The notes: a model not told the origin generated them from the letters alone. 64,000 nt of DNA from Rhodoferax sp. (GCF_023700745.1 NZ_JAMPYG010000015.1:21210-85209), one strand, 5' to 3'. Positions 17,244 to 25,790 are shown, counted from the first letter of the stretch. Numbers and translations: made by a program.

Positions 17244-17390
17244 GGCGTAACTCCTTGTTGCGGACTATGGTTCGACCGGGTTGTTGAGGCAGGGCGCTAT
17301 CGGGTGACCAAACCCGGCAGCCACAGGTTCAAAAGTTTCATGGATGCCTGCCTTGGGGAACCGGTACGGACGGGCTTGCCGGTCAGGGGG

Positions 17391-18587
17391 TCACTTCCAC
17401 AAGGCGCAGCGGGTTTCGGCCTTTGTGGTGAAAACCTCTTCACCCGGCATGGTCGATACCACCTTCACGTAATCCCAGGGCATGGTCGATTCGGCGGGAG
17501 ACTTTACCTGCATCAGGTACATATTGTGGACGTAGCGACCATCCGCGCGTATGTAGCCCTCGGCATAGAAGTCCTTGAGCTTGGTTTTTTTGAAGTAGTC
17601 CATCACCTTGTCGGCATCGGTCGACTTGGTCGCTTGCACGGCCTTCAAGTAGTTCATGGTTGCCGAGTAGTTGGCCGCCTGGACCTCGGTGGGCATGCGC
17701 TTGGCCTTCTCGAAGAAGCGACGGCCGAACTTGCGGGTTTCTTCGTTCAAGTTCCAGTCCCAACTTGTGGTGAACAGAAGACCTTGTGCATCCTTCAGTC
17801 CCATGCTGTGAACGTCGGTCAGGAAGAGCATCAGGCTCGCCACTTTCATGCTCTTATCGATACCGAATTCTTTTGATGCCTTGAGCGCATTGACCATGTC
17901 GCTGCCGCCATTGGCTATCCCCAGGATCTGTGCCTTGGAGCTTTGCGCCTGCAACAGGAAAGACGAAAAATCCGAAGCGTTCAAAGGGTGCTTTGCCGCG
18001 CCTATCACCTTTCCCCCGCCGGCGTTGATGACACCGGTGGCGTCGCGCTGGAGGGCCTCGCCAAAAGCATAGTTAGCCGCCAGGAAATACCAGTTCTTGA
18101 AGCCTTGTTTGAGCATGGCGCCAGCAGTTCCCCGGGCCAGAGCGACCGTGTCCCAGGCGTAGTGGATGGTGTATGGCGAGCATTGCTCATTGGTCAGTGC
18201 CGAGGAGCCCGGGCCGTTGGCTATGAAAACCCGTTTTTTTTCTTGCGCGATCTTTGATACCGCCAGGGCGGCGGCGGAATTGGTCCCGCCGACAATCATG
18301 CCGATGTTCTGGGTATCAATCCACTCGCGCGCCTTGGAGGCTGCAACGTCGGCCTTGTTCTGGTGGTCGGCACTGAGCAATTCGACAGGCTGGCCATTCA
18401 CCTTGCCGCCGAAGTCGTCGATAGCCATCTGGATGGCGACGGCACCGTTCGTGCCGTCAAGGTCGGCGTAGGCACTGGACATGTCGGTCAGGAAGCCGAT
18501 TCGAATCTTGTCCTGGGCGTGAGCGGTATGACTGGTGAGCCCGACAACACCGAGCAGGACGGCGAGGGTCTTGGGTTTGAACTTCAT
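17391..18587 (-). CDS. LivK-type ABC substrate-binding protein, permeases absent
   Basis: This 398-residue periplasmic protein has a signal peptide (MKFKPKTLAVLLGVVGL, cleaved after AHA) and a type I periplasmic-binding fold of the branched-chain amino acid family (IRIGFLTDMSSAYADLDG). Some members of this family bind aromatic or short-chain organic acids. No ABC permease or ATPase gene lies next to it, so it must share a transporter encoded elsewhere or act as a sensor. The ATG at 18587 follows AAGGAG. It is the first gene of the leftward acyl-CoA operon, and the TetR palindrome lies about 100 bp upstream. Confidence 0.88.
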   Translation of the reverse strand: MKFKPKTLAVLLGVVGLTSHTAHAQDKIRIGFLTDMSSAYADLDGTNGAVAIQMAIDDFGGKVNGQPVELLSADHQNKADVAASKAREWIDTQNIGMIVGGTNSAAALAVSKIAQEKKRVFIANGPGSSALTNEQCSPYTIHYAWDTVALARGTAGAMLKQGFKNWYFLAANYAFGEALQRDATGVINAGGGKVIGAAKHPLNASDFSSFLLQAQSSKAQILGIANGGSDMVNALKASKEFGIDKSMKVASLMLFLTDVHSMGLKDAQGLLFTTSWDWNLNEETRKFGRRFFEKAKRMPTEVQAANYSATMNYLKAVQATKSTDADKVMDYFKKTKLKDFYAEGYIRADGRYVHNMYLMQVKSPAESTMPWDYVKVVSTMPGEEVFTTKAETRCALWK

Positions 18588-18684
18588 GTTGTCTCCTTTT
18601 ATGGTTGAAATGGCAGGAAGGCTGTATCCGGTGATGTTGCAAGGCCATCCTTGAACACTTTGCTGAGGCTTGATCTTTCTAGCC

Positions 18685-18722
18685 ATCATCAAACATACCG
18701 ACCGGTCGGTATGTTTGATGAT
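18685..18722. promoter_or_regulatory. 38-bp perfect palindromic TetR operator
   Basis: The 38 bases form a perfect inverted repeat with no spacer, centred between 18703 and 18704. The core is ATACCGACCGGTCGGTAT, the kind of CCGACCGGTCGG site used by many TetR repressors. It lies 98 bp upstream of the first gene of the operon that encodes a TetR regulator, so it is the likely autoregulatory operator. Confidence 0.85.
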
Positions 18723-18968
18723 TATCGGCATATCGGAACTCTGTGTAGATTGGTAAAAACCCTCGATTAACGTGGTGCGGTGTCGAGACGATCAGGACTT
18801 TGGGTCGTCCCCCTCGTTCCTGGTCATGGCGATGCCACGCAGGAAATGACCGGTGTCGAATCGTTCGATGTGCTGGGGTCTTCGGCTTGCGGCCTGCAAG
18901 ATAGCCGCTTGGATCTGGTCCCGTTTAATTTGGGGACGCGGCCGGAGTCGCCACGTCCCCCTCGCTGC
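18723..18968. other. non-coding gap with a GC-rich hairpin
   Basis: No convincing gene lies here. GGGGACG and CGTCCCC at 18931-18959 can form a stem that would sit just downstream of the bacterioferritin stop on the minus strand. It lacks a clear U-tract, so it is only a weak terminator candidate. The rest shows nothing I can name. Confidence 0.35.
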
Positions 18969-19424
18969 TCACCCCTTGAAGGCGGCGGTATCGCCGGGAC
19001 GACGCATCATCTTGTTGACCTCGTCCAAATGCATTTCTTCGTTGACGATCATCTCGCGGGCGTACTCTTCCAGGAGCACGGATTGTCCTTCGACGATCTT
19101 CAGCAAGTCATAGTAGGCGGACAAGGCATTTTTCTCATGTTCCAGGCTCTCGCGCAGGATGTCGCCAATGTCGTGTTTTTCGGTTTCCAGCAGAGAGCCG
19201 ATTTTCAGGGAGGGGTGCCCACCCAGCAGCGTCACCAGTTCACCTGCCTTGTGGGCATGGGTCAGGCTTTCATCGGCGTTGCCCTTCATCCAGGACACGA
19301 TTGGGATACGGTTATATCCGTAAACCATCAGCGAGTAGTGGGTGTATTTCACTACGCCTGCAAGTTCGAGTTCCATGATGCGGTTCAGGGCATGGATGGC
19401 CGCTGTGTTTGTCGAATCTTCCAT
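18969..19424 (-). CDS. bacterioferritin-type ferritin
   Basis: This 151-residue four-helix ferritin-like protein carries the di-iron ligand pattern: Glu in IMELELAGVVKYTHYSL, Glu and His in ADESLTHAHKAGE, Glu in ESLEHEKNAL, and Glu and His in NEEMHLDEV. It stores iron or detoxifies ferrous iron and peroxide in the cytoplasm. The ATG at 19424 follows AAAGGA at a normal distance; an upstream start is possible but has no ribosome binding site. It is 44 bp downstream of the DUF2325 gene on the same strand, behind a Fur-box-like element. Confidence 0.88.
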   Translation of the reverse strand: MEDSTNTAAIHALNRIMELELAGVVKYTHYSLMVYGYNRIPIVSWMKGNADESLTHAHKAGELVTLLGGHPSLKIGSLLETEKHDIGDILRESLEHEKNALSAYYDLLKIVEGQSVLLEEYAREMIVNEEMHLDEVNKMMRRPGDTAAFKG

Positions 19425-19468
19425 GAGGTGTCCTTTCTGTGAATTGAACAACGCAATGACGCTAAACC

Positions 19469-20161
19469 TTAAGAGGCGATTTGATTCTCGTTCCTTTTGA
19501 TAGCCCTGTCATCCCCGGCAATTTGTTGCAGGGAGCGCGTCAGCGAAGAGGTACTGGGGTTTTCAACGAAGACGCATTGTTTGCCGGTGCGTTTGCAGAA
19601 GTCCTTCACGCGCCAGTAAGCGTTGTGACTCATGCACCCGGTTTGGCAAATGACCAGGTCAGCCGAAACCAGACTGGCGTCAAGCGCGCTTTGGTTGTCT
19701 GCCAGACCTCCATCATGATGGGAAAAAAATCCTCCCGCTTGTTCAATGACATTCCGGTAGTTCGTCACATTCCCGTTATGGCCACCGACGCAAAGCACTG
19801 TCTTTTGATGAAGGTGGACGGTGATGGGGGTTTCACTGCTGGGTTCTTGGCGAGTCAGTTTGACCGCATCTTCTTGCGCGCGCATGCTGAGCGCGTGGTG
19901 CGCTTCGCCGAGCTGCTGGCGCAGTTGCGTGTTCAGCGTCTCCAGTTCGGCTTGTCTGGTCCTGAACTGCTCCAGCCTGGCGTGAACTTGCTCGATTTCG
20001 GCGGACTGTTCAGCGATTAATCGGGAGCAGCGTTCCTGTGCTTTGCCCAGCGCCCGTGCCAGAACGCCGTTTTCCTTGACCAAGTCATTGACGCGAACGA
20101 CATCAACGCCTATCGCCGCACCGGTCTGGTGTTGCATCATGTGCATGGCAGGGTGCGTCAT
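19469..20161 (-). CDS. DUF2325 protein with N-terminal coiled coil
   Basis: This 230-residue protein has a helical, heptad-rich N-terminal half (about 25-100; NDLVKENGVLARALGKAQER, then EIEQVHARLEQFRTRQAELE). A C-terminal DUF2325 domain follows (VLCVGGHNGNVTNYRNVIEQ, ADLVICQTGCMSHNAYWRV, CVFVENPSTSSL). The conserved Cys and His residues in this domain suggest metal binding, but its function is not established. The ATG follows GGAGG. It is the first gene after the Fur-like palindrome and precedes bacterioferritin, so a role in iron homeostasis is a reasonable inference. Confidence 0.8.
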   Translation of the reverse strand: MTHPAMHMMQHQTGAAIGVDVVRVNDLVKENGVLARALGKAQERCSRLIAEQSAEIEQVHARLEQFRTRQAELETLNTQLRQQLGEAHHALSMRAQEDAVKLTRQEPSSETPITVHLHQKTVLCVGGHNGNVTNYRNVIEQAGGFFSHHDGGLADNQSALDASLVSADLVICQTGCMSHNAYWRVKDFCKRTGKQCVFVENPSTSSLTRSLQQIAGDDRAIKRNENQIAS

Positions 20162-20185
20162 CCGAACCTCCAGGTGATTGAATAC

Positions 20186-20232
20186 ATGGCCACGCTTTAA
20201 ATGATAATTGTTCTCATTTAAAGCGTGGCCAT
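20186..20232. promoter_or_regulatory. Fur box inside a 47-bp inverted repeat
   Basis: Two perfect 19-bp arms (20186-20204 and 20214-20232, beginning ATGGCCACGC) flank a 9-bp centre. The centre and inner arms read TGATAAT-T-GTTCTCA, which matches the Fur 7-1-7 consensus TGATAAT-N-ATTATCA at 12 of 14 positions. It lies 25 bp upstream of the DUF2325 start codon. Iron-dependent control is inferred. The unusually long arms could also fold as a strong hairpin in RNA from either strand. Confidence 0.7.
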
Positions 20233-20333
20233 CGCCATCGCAGAAAGGGTGGATGCTCTCAAACTGTTTTGGTCGTGTCCGGCCTATCTTGGTCGCCTCG
20301 GAAGAGGCGTTGGCCGTGTTCTCGCATGCCGTT

Positions 20334-21722
20334 TTACCCCCGCATCAGCGCCTCGATCTCGGCCACGCCCACCGGCACGTCGCGGGTCAGCAGCGTGCAG
20401 CCGCTGTCGGTCACGATGGCGTCGTCTTCAATGCGGATGCCGATGTTGTGGAACTGTTCGGGCACGCCGTCGGCCGGTCGCACGTAGATGCCGGGCTCGA
20501 TGGTCAGCGCCATGCCGCTGCGCAAAATGCGCGCCGGGCGGTTCTTGATGGTCTCGCCGGTGAGCGCGTCCTTGCGCGTGCTCACCTGGCCCATTTCGCC
20601 GGGTTCTGTGTAGTCGCCGCAGTCGTGCACATCCATGCCGATCCAGTGGCCGGTGCGGTGCATGTAAAACTGGAAATAAGCGCGGTTTTCGATCGCGTCG
20701 TCCAGGCTGCCGACCTTGTTCTTGTCGAGCAGGCCGATGTCAAGCATGCCTTGCGCCAGCACTTTGACGGTGGCGTCGTGCGGGTCGGTAAAGCGCGCGC
20801 CGGCCCGGGTGGCGGCAATCGCGGCTTCTTGTGATGCCAGCACCAGCTCGTAGAGCGTGCGTTGCGGGCCGGTAAAGACGCCATCGGCGGGGAACGTGCG
20901 GGTGATGTCGCTGGCGTAGCCGTCGAGCTCGCAGCCGGCATCGATCAGCACCAGCTCTCCCTTGCGCACCAGGCCGCGATCGGCGCGGTAGTGCAGCACG
21001 CAGGCGTTGGCGCCGGCGGCCACGATGGAGCCGTAGGCAGGGAATTGCGAGCCGTGGCGGCGGAACTCGTGCAGCAGTTCGGCTTCCAGGTGGTACTCAC
21101 GCACCTCCTGCCCGGCGCGCAGCATGTGGGCCGAGGTCTGCATGGCGCGGATGTGGGCGCCGGCGCTGATTTGCCCGGCGCGCAGCATGGTAGCTTGCTC
21201 AAACGTGTCCTTGACCAGGCGCATTTCGTCCAGAACGCCGCACAGGTCGTGCTGGCTTTTGGGGCACTGCGTGCCGTAGCGCACACGAGCCCGCAGGCCG
21301 CCCAGCCAGTTGTCAATGCGTGTCTCCAGGCCCTTGTGGGTGGCAAACGGGTACCAGACGGCATCGCGGCCATCAATCATGGCCGGTAACTGTGCATCGA
21401 GTTCGGCCACCGAATACGCGGCCTCCAGTGCCAGCTGCCCAGGCGCCGCTACCGGCCCGAGCCGGTAGCCGTCCCAGATTTCGCGTTCCATGTCCTTGGG
21501 CTGGCAAAACAGCGTGCTGTGGCCGTCACCGGTCACAACCAGCCAGGCCTGGGGTTCGGAAAAACCCGTCAGGTAATAAAAATAGCTGTCAGCGCGGTAC
21601 GGGAAATCACTGTCGCGGTTGCGTTGCTGCTCTGGCGCGGTGGGGATGATGGCGATGCCATTGGGACCGATTTTTTGGGCCAGCAGGGCGCGGCGCCGGG
21701 CGTAAACAGAAGAGGGATTCAT
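20334..21722 (-). CDS. pepP: Xaa-Pro aminopeptidase
   Basis: This 462-residue aminopeptidase P has an N-terminal AMP_N domain (YARRRALLAQKIG, RADSYFYYLTGFSEPQAWLV) and a C-terminal pita-bread metallopeptidase domain. The metal ligands are visible: the two Asp residues in DAGCELDGYASDITRTFP, His in HRTGHWIGMDVHD, and Glu in TIEPGIY and IRIED. It removes N-terminal residues that precede proline, in the cytoplasm. It is the last of three leftward genes, 48 bp after the murU-like gene. Confidence 0.95.
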   Translation of the reverse strand: MNPSSVYARRRALLAQKIGPNGIAIIPTAPEQQRNRDSDFPYRADSYFYYLTGFSEPQAWLVVTGDGHSTLFCQPKDMEREIWDGYRLGPVAAPGQLALEAAYSVAELDAQLPAMIDGRDAVWYPFATHKGLETRIDNWLGGLRARVRYGTQCPKSQHDLCGVLDEMRLVKDTFEQATMLRAGQISAGAHIRAMQTSAHMLRAGQEVREYHLEAELLHEFRRHGSQFPAYGSIVAAGANACVLHYRADRGLVRKGELVLIDAGCELDGYASDITRTFPADGVFTGPQRTLYELVLASQEAAIAATRAGARFTDPHDATVKVLAQGMLDIGLLDKNKVGSLDDAIENRAYFQFYMHRTGHWIGMDVHDCGDYTEPGEMGQVSTRKDALTGETIKNRPARILRSGMALTIEPGIYVRPADGVPEQFHNIGIRIEDDAIVTDSGCTLLTRDVPVGVAEIEALMRG

Positions 21723-21770
21723 GAGGTGTTCCTTGAGGAAATTGAAGCAGGGGCCAGCAGGCCACCCGGC

Positions 21771-22499
21771 TCAGGCATTGAGTTCGACCAGGCGCTGGGG
21801 CGTGCCGACATCGGTCCAGGGGCCATGGTACAGCTCGGCTGACACCCGGCCCTGATCCATGGCGCGGCGCAACAGCGGAGCCAGCGCGGCCTTGATGCCC
21901 TGCGGGTTGCCCGGCGCGATGTCGCACCATGGCGGCGCAAACAGGGCGCGCCGGTACAGGCCGATGGTGGAAAAGGTGAAGCGTGGGCGCGGGTCGTCTT
22001 TGGCCAGGTTGAGCGCGGGTGCCGGACCGGTTGCTACAGCCTGCAGGCCAAAGTCGCCCGCCGGGTTGTGCGCCGGGTTGCGCACCAGCCAGAGGTGCGC
22101 CAACTTGTCGCTCGCGGCAAAGCGCTCAAGCGCCGACGGGCTGAACTCAAAGCCGGGGGTGAACACATCGGCCGCCAGCACCCAGAACACCGCGTCGAGC
22201 AGTGGCAGGGCGCGCGCAATGCCACCGGCGGTTTCCAGCGCGCCGCCAAAGTCATGGCCTTCGTGCGAGTAGCGCAGGTGCAGGCCGGCAGGATGGGGCG
22301 CTTGCACGATGTGGTCGGCCAGCCAGTCGGTATTGATCACCACCTGCCGGGTACCGCTGCATTGCAGCGCTTCCAGATGCCATTGCAACAGCGACTTGCC
22401 TTGCACCTTCAGCAGCGGTTTGGGGCAGCCGTCGGTGAGCGGGCGCATGCGTTCGCCGCGGCCAGCGGCCAGCAGCATGGCGGTGGCCGGGCTGCTCAT
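21771..22499 (-). CDS. MurU-like sugar-1-phosphate nucleotidyltransferase
   Basis: This 242-residue nucleotidyltransferase has the signature AMLLAAGRGERMRPLTDGCPKPLL at its N-terminus and WVLAADVFTPGFEF in the centre. It resembles MurU, which makes UDP-N-acetylmuramic acid in the anabolic recycling route of peptidoglycan. The start at MSSPATAMLL overlaps the stop of the D-amino-acid transaminase by 4 bases. The pairing with a D-amino acid enzyme fits a cell-wall role, but the exact sugar is inferred. Confidence 0.85.
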   Translation of the reverse strand: MSSPATAMLLAAGRGERMRPLTDGCPKPLLKVQGKSLLQWHLEALQCSGTRQVVINTDWLADHIVQAPHPAGLHLRYSHEGHDFGGALETAGGIARALPLLDAVFWVLAADVFTPGFEFSPSALERFAASDKLAHLWLVRNPAHNPAGDFGLQAVATGPAPALNLAKDDPRPRFTFSTIGLYRRALFAPPWCDIAPGNPQGIKAALAPLLRRAMDQGRVSAELYHGPWTDVGTPQRLVELNA

Positions 22500-23386
22500 G
22501 GCTGCCTGGACTGCGCCTTGGCCTCGCTGTAACCCGCGAACAATTGGGCGTATACCGGACCGGGTTTGCCGTTGCCGACAGCCTGGCCGTCCAACAGGGT
22601 GACCGGCAGTACTTCCTTGGTGGCCGATGACAACAGCAATTCGTCGGCGTGTTGCACTTCTTCGCGGCTGACGCGGCGCAACTCGAACGGGATGCCACGG
22701 GCGCGGCAAATTTCTTCAATCAGGCCGTAACGAATGCCTTCGAGCACCAGCTGGTCTTTGGGCGTGCCCAGCACCTTGCCGTCTTTCACCACCCAGACGT
22801 TGCTGGCGGCGGCCTCGCTCAAAAAGCCGTCGCGGAACATGACGGTTTCGAGGGCGCCGGCGTCAAAGCTGATCTGGCGCGCAAACACCGCACCCAGCAG
22901 GCTGGTGCTCTTGATGTGGGCTTTTTCCCAGCGGAAGTCGTCGGCCGTGACGCAGGCCACGCCTTGGCTGCGTTGTGCCTCGGTGGGCAGCTTCATGGTG
23001 TTGGTCATGACAAACACGGTGGGCGTGATGTCGGTGGGCATGACGTGGTCGCGCAGGGCCACGCCGCGCGTGACCTGGATGTAGATCAACTGGTCCAGCG
23101 TCTTGGTGTCCACGCCTTTGGAGGCCGCAAATGTGGTCATCAATTGCTGTGCGATATCGGCCCATTGGGCGCGCGTCAACGGGTTGGCCATGCGCAATTC
23201 GGCCAGGCTGCGGTCCAGCCGTGCCATGTGTTCGGCAAAGCGGAACAACTGGCCGCCATAGGCTGGCACCACTTCATAAACGCCGTCGCCAAAAATGAAG
23301 CCGCGGTCCATCACGCTGATTTTGGCATCGGGCAGCAGGGTGAATGCACCGTTGAGATAACAAGGCAGGGGAGGTAAGGTAGTCAT
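22496..23386 (-). CDS. D-amino acid aminotransferase-like class IV enzyme
   Basis: This 296-residue fold-type IV PLP enzyme has ISVMDRGFIFGDGVYEVVPA near the N-terminus and the PLP lysine in AHIKSTSLLGAVFA. The PLP-phosphate region SEAAASNVWVVKDGKVLGTP and EICRARGIPFELRRVS follow. It probably interconverts D-alanine and D-glutamate or similar. The start is the ATG at 23386 before TTLPPLPCYLNG, and the region upstream of it lacks coding character. It is divergent from the RpiR gene across an inverted repeat, so RpiR control is possible. Confidence 0.85.
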   Translation of the reverse strand: MTTLPPLPCYLNGAFTLLPDAKISVMDRGFIFGDGVYEVVPAYGGQLFRFAEHMARLDRSLAELRMANPLTRAQWADIAQQLMTTFAASKGVDTKTLDQLIYIQVTRGVALRDHVMPTDITPTVFVMTNTMKLPTEAQRSQGVACVTADDFRWEKAHIKSTSLLGAVFARQISFDAGALETVMFRDGFLSEAAASNVWVVKDGKVLGTPKDQLVLEGIRYGLIEEICRARGIPFELRRVSREEVQHADELLLSSATKEVLPVTLLDGQAVGNGKPGPVYAQLFAGYSEAKAQSRQP

Positions 23387-23443
23387 GTCTGAATTATGCG
23401 TGGGCTGGTAGGGGAGGTGACAGTTTATGAGTTTATGCTGGAC

Positions 23444-23489
23444 TTGAAACAAATGTTTCTATATTATCCAAATAATCCATTTGTTTCAA
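23444..23489. promoter_or_regulatory. inverted repeat, candidate RpiR operator
   Basis: Perfect 12-bp arms (TTGAAACAAATG at 23444-23455 and CATTTGTTTCAA at 23478-23489) are separated by 22 bp. Within the left side GAAACAAATGTTTC is itself a near-palindrome. The element fills the divergent space between the D-amino-acid transaminase and the rpiR-type gene. RpiR-family proteins often bind GAAA...TTTC sites, so this is the likely operator. Confidence 0.6.
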
Positions 23490-23499
23490 TTGCCTGATT

Positions 23500-24375
23500 T
23501 TGCCCTACTCCCACCTGAACCAATTGCTGGACAAGCGTTTTGAACGCCTGAGCCCTGAACTGCAACGTGCGGCGCGATGGGTGCAGGCGCATCCGGCCGA
23601 GCTGGGGCTGCAATCCATGCGGCAATCGGCGCTGGCGGCGGGTGTGGCGCCTGCCACCATGACGCGGCTGGCCCGGGCACTGGGTTTGGACAGCTTCGAT
23701 GCGATGCGGCGGCCGTCGAAGCTGGCCTTTGCCGCGTCCGTTGACCCTGCCAATCAGGCGGCAAGTGCTGCGCCAACCCGGCAGGTCACCGAAAATTTTG
23801 ATCGCCTGGCCCAGGCACAAGCGGCTAACCTGGATTCGGTGCGCAGCCGCAACACCACCGTGCAGTTGCAGGCTGCGGCGCAGGCCATCCTTGCGGCGCG
23901 CGAAGTGCTGTTTCTGGGCTTGCGCGGCAGTTTCAGCACGGCGTATCACCTCTACTACACCTGTGACTGGCTGCGCGCCAACACCCGGCTGGCCACCGAT
24001 GCGGGTGGTGCCTGGGCCGACCAGTTGCTGGCCTTGCGCGCAAGCGATCTGCTGGTGGTGGTCAGCCAGGCGCCTTACACGCGTCAGACCGTCGAGGCAG
24101 TGCAGCAAGCCCACGATCGCGGTGTGCCGGTGCTGACACTGACCGACAGCAGCTTGTCGCCACTGGCGCGGCTGGCGCACCAGACCTTGTTGTTTGACAC
24201 CACATCGCCCTCGTTTTTTCACTCGATGACTGGAGCCCTGGCACTGGCAGAAACCCTGGTGGAATGTGTTGCCGAGCAGGGCGGTGCTGCCGTGCTGCAA
24301 CGGCTGACACAGCGTCAGCAGGGTTTGCAGCAAGCCAAGGCGTATTGGGATAAAAAACCATCACGGCAAGAGTGA
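23500..24375 (+). CDS. RpiR-family transcriptional regulator (HTH + SIS)
   Basis: This regulator of about 291 residues has an HTH_6 domain (FERLSPELQRAARWVQAHP, then SMRQSALAAGVAPATMTRLA) and a C-terminal SIS domain (EVLFLGLRGSFSTAYHLYY, then DLLVVVSQAPYTRQTVEAV). SIS domains usually bind phosphosugars, but family members also control amino acid catabolism. The only in-frame start near the helix-turn-helix is a TTG at 23500, because an in-frame stop lies at 23473 and no ATG intervenes. The start is therefore uncertain. It precedes a class III aminotransferase by 41 bp. Confidence 0.88.
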   Translation: MPYSHLNQLLDKRFERLSPELQRAARWVQAHPAELGLQSMRQSALAAGVAPATMTRLARALGLDSFDAMRRPSKLAFAASVDPANQAASAAPTRQVTENFDRLAQAQAANLDSVRSRNTTVQLQAAAQAILAAREVLFLGLRGSFSTAYHLYYTCDWLRANTRLATDAGGAWADQLLALRASDLLVVVSQAPYTRQTVEAVQQAHDRGVPVLTLTDSSLSPLARLAHQTLLFDTTSPSFFHSMTGALALAETLVECVAEQGGAAVLQRLTQRQQGLQQAKAYWDKKPSRQE

Positions 24376-24416
24376 CAACCTCAACTTTCATTGATTTTTT
24401 TGCGAAGGAATACACC

Positions 24417-25790
24417 ATGCAACCCTCCCACCCAGCTTCCCATTCATCCGTCATCAGCCAGGACGGCACCCATGTGTTCCACCGCCAGTTGCAGCACGGA
24501 TTGCCGCTGGCCGTGTCTGGCCAGGGCATGACCCTGGTTGATGCGAGCGGCAAAACTTACCTCGATGCCTGCGGTGGCGCTGCCGTGTCCTGCCTAGGTC
24601 ACGGCCACCCCGAGGTGCTGGCCGCCATGCATGCCCAGATTGACCGGCTGGCTTACGCCCACACCAGTTTCTTCACCACCGAAGTGGCCGAGGAACTCGC
24701 TGACGTGCTGATTGCATCGGCACCGGCCGGCATGAGCCATGCCTACTTTGTCAGTGGCGGTTCGGAAGCGATGGAGGCGGCGCTCAAGATGGCGCGGCAG
24801 TATTTTGTCGAGATCGGCCAGCCGCAACGCCGCCATTTTGTCGCTCGCCGGCAAAGCTACCACGGCAACACTTTGGGCGCGCTGGCGGTCGGGGGCAACG
24901 CCTGGCGCCGTGCCCAGTTCGAGCCCTTACTCATTGACGTGGCGCATGTGGCGCCCTGCTACGAATACCGCGATCGCGCGCCGGATGAAACGCCAGAGGC
25001 CTATGGCCAGCGGCTGGTCGCTGAACTTGAACAGACCTTTGCGCGCCTCGGGCCGGAAAATGTCATGGCCTTTGTGGCCGAAACCGTGGGCGGCGCCACC
25101 GCCGGTGTGTTGCCACCGGTGCCGGGTTACTTCAAGGCGATTCGCGAACTCTGCGACCGCCATGGCATTTTGCTAATTCTGGATGAGGTGATGTGTGGCA
25201 TGGGTCGCACCGGCACGCTGCACGCCTGTGAGCAGGACCAGGTGGTACCTGACCTGCTGGCCATTGCCAAAGGCCTGGGCGGTGGTTATCAGCCGATCGG
25301 TGCGGTGCTGGCGCAGAAAAAACTGGTGGATACGTTCAAAAAAGGCAGCGGCATGTTCCAGCACGGCCATACCTACCTGGGCCATGCGGTGGCTTGCGCT
25401 GCCGCACTGGCGGTGCAGCGGGTGATTGCGCGCGACGGCCTGGTGGCGCAGGTGCAGGCGCGCGGGCAGACCCTGCATGGTTTGCTGCGGCAGACGTTTG
25501 TCGATCACCCCCATGTGGGCGACATTCGCGGCCGTGGCCTGTTCTGGGGGTTGGAGTTGGTGGCGGACCGCGCATCGCGCCAGTGGTTTGACCCGGCGCT
25601 TAAATTACATGCCCGCATCAAGCGCGAGGCGATGGCGCTGGGCCTGATGGTTTACCCGATGGGTGGTACGGTGGACGGGCGTTGCGGCGACCACATTTTG
25701 CTGGCCCCACCTTTTATTGCCAGTGAGGACGAACTGGCCCAGATTGTTGAGCGACTGGCCCGGGCCGTCGATGCTGCTATGCCGACCTGA
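24417..25790 (+). CDS. class III PLP-dependent aminotransferase
   Basis: This 457-residue fold-type I transaminase contains VSGGSEAMEAALKMARQY, YHGNTLGAL, the PLP-stacking DEVMCGMGRTG and the Schiff-base lysine in AIAKGLGGGYQPIGAV. Family members move amino groups from omega-amino acids, beta-alanine, diamines or aspartate-type donors. The ATG at 24417 follows AAGGAA. An earlier GTG overlaps the rpiR stop but adds residues outside the fold. It lies between its likely regulator and a TAXI-TRAP transporter, which suggests the imported compound is an amino acid or keto acid. Confidence 0.88.
   Translation: MQPSHPASHSSVISQDGTHVFHRQLQHGLPLAVSGQGMTLVDASGKTYLDACGGAAVSCLGHGHPEVLAAMHAQIDRLAYAHTSFFTTEVAEELADVLIASAPAGMSHAYFVSGGSEAMEAALKMARQYFVEIGQPQRRHFVARRQSYHGNTLGALAVGGNAWRRAQFEPLLIDVAHVAPCYEYRDRAPDETPEAYGQRLVAELEQTFARLGPENVMAFVAETVGGATAGVLPPVPGYFKAIRELCDRHGILLILDEVMCGMGRTGTLHACEQDQVVPDLLAIAKGLGGGYQPIGAVLAQKKLVDTFKKGSGMFQHGHTYLGHAVACAAALAVQRVIARDGLVAQVQARGQTLHGLLRQTFVDHPHVGDIRGRGLFWGLELVADRASRQWFDPALKLHARIKREAMALGLMVYPMGGTVDGRCGDHILLAPPFIASEDELAQIVERLARAVDAAMPT

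Noticed and set aside
17115..17876. 253-codon plus-strand frame
   Set aside because: It is antisense to the TetR and substrate-binding-protein genes, which have clear motifs.
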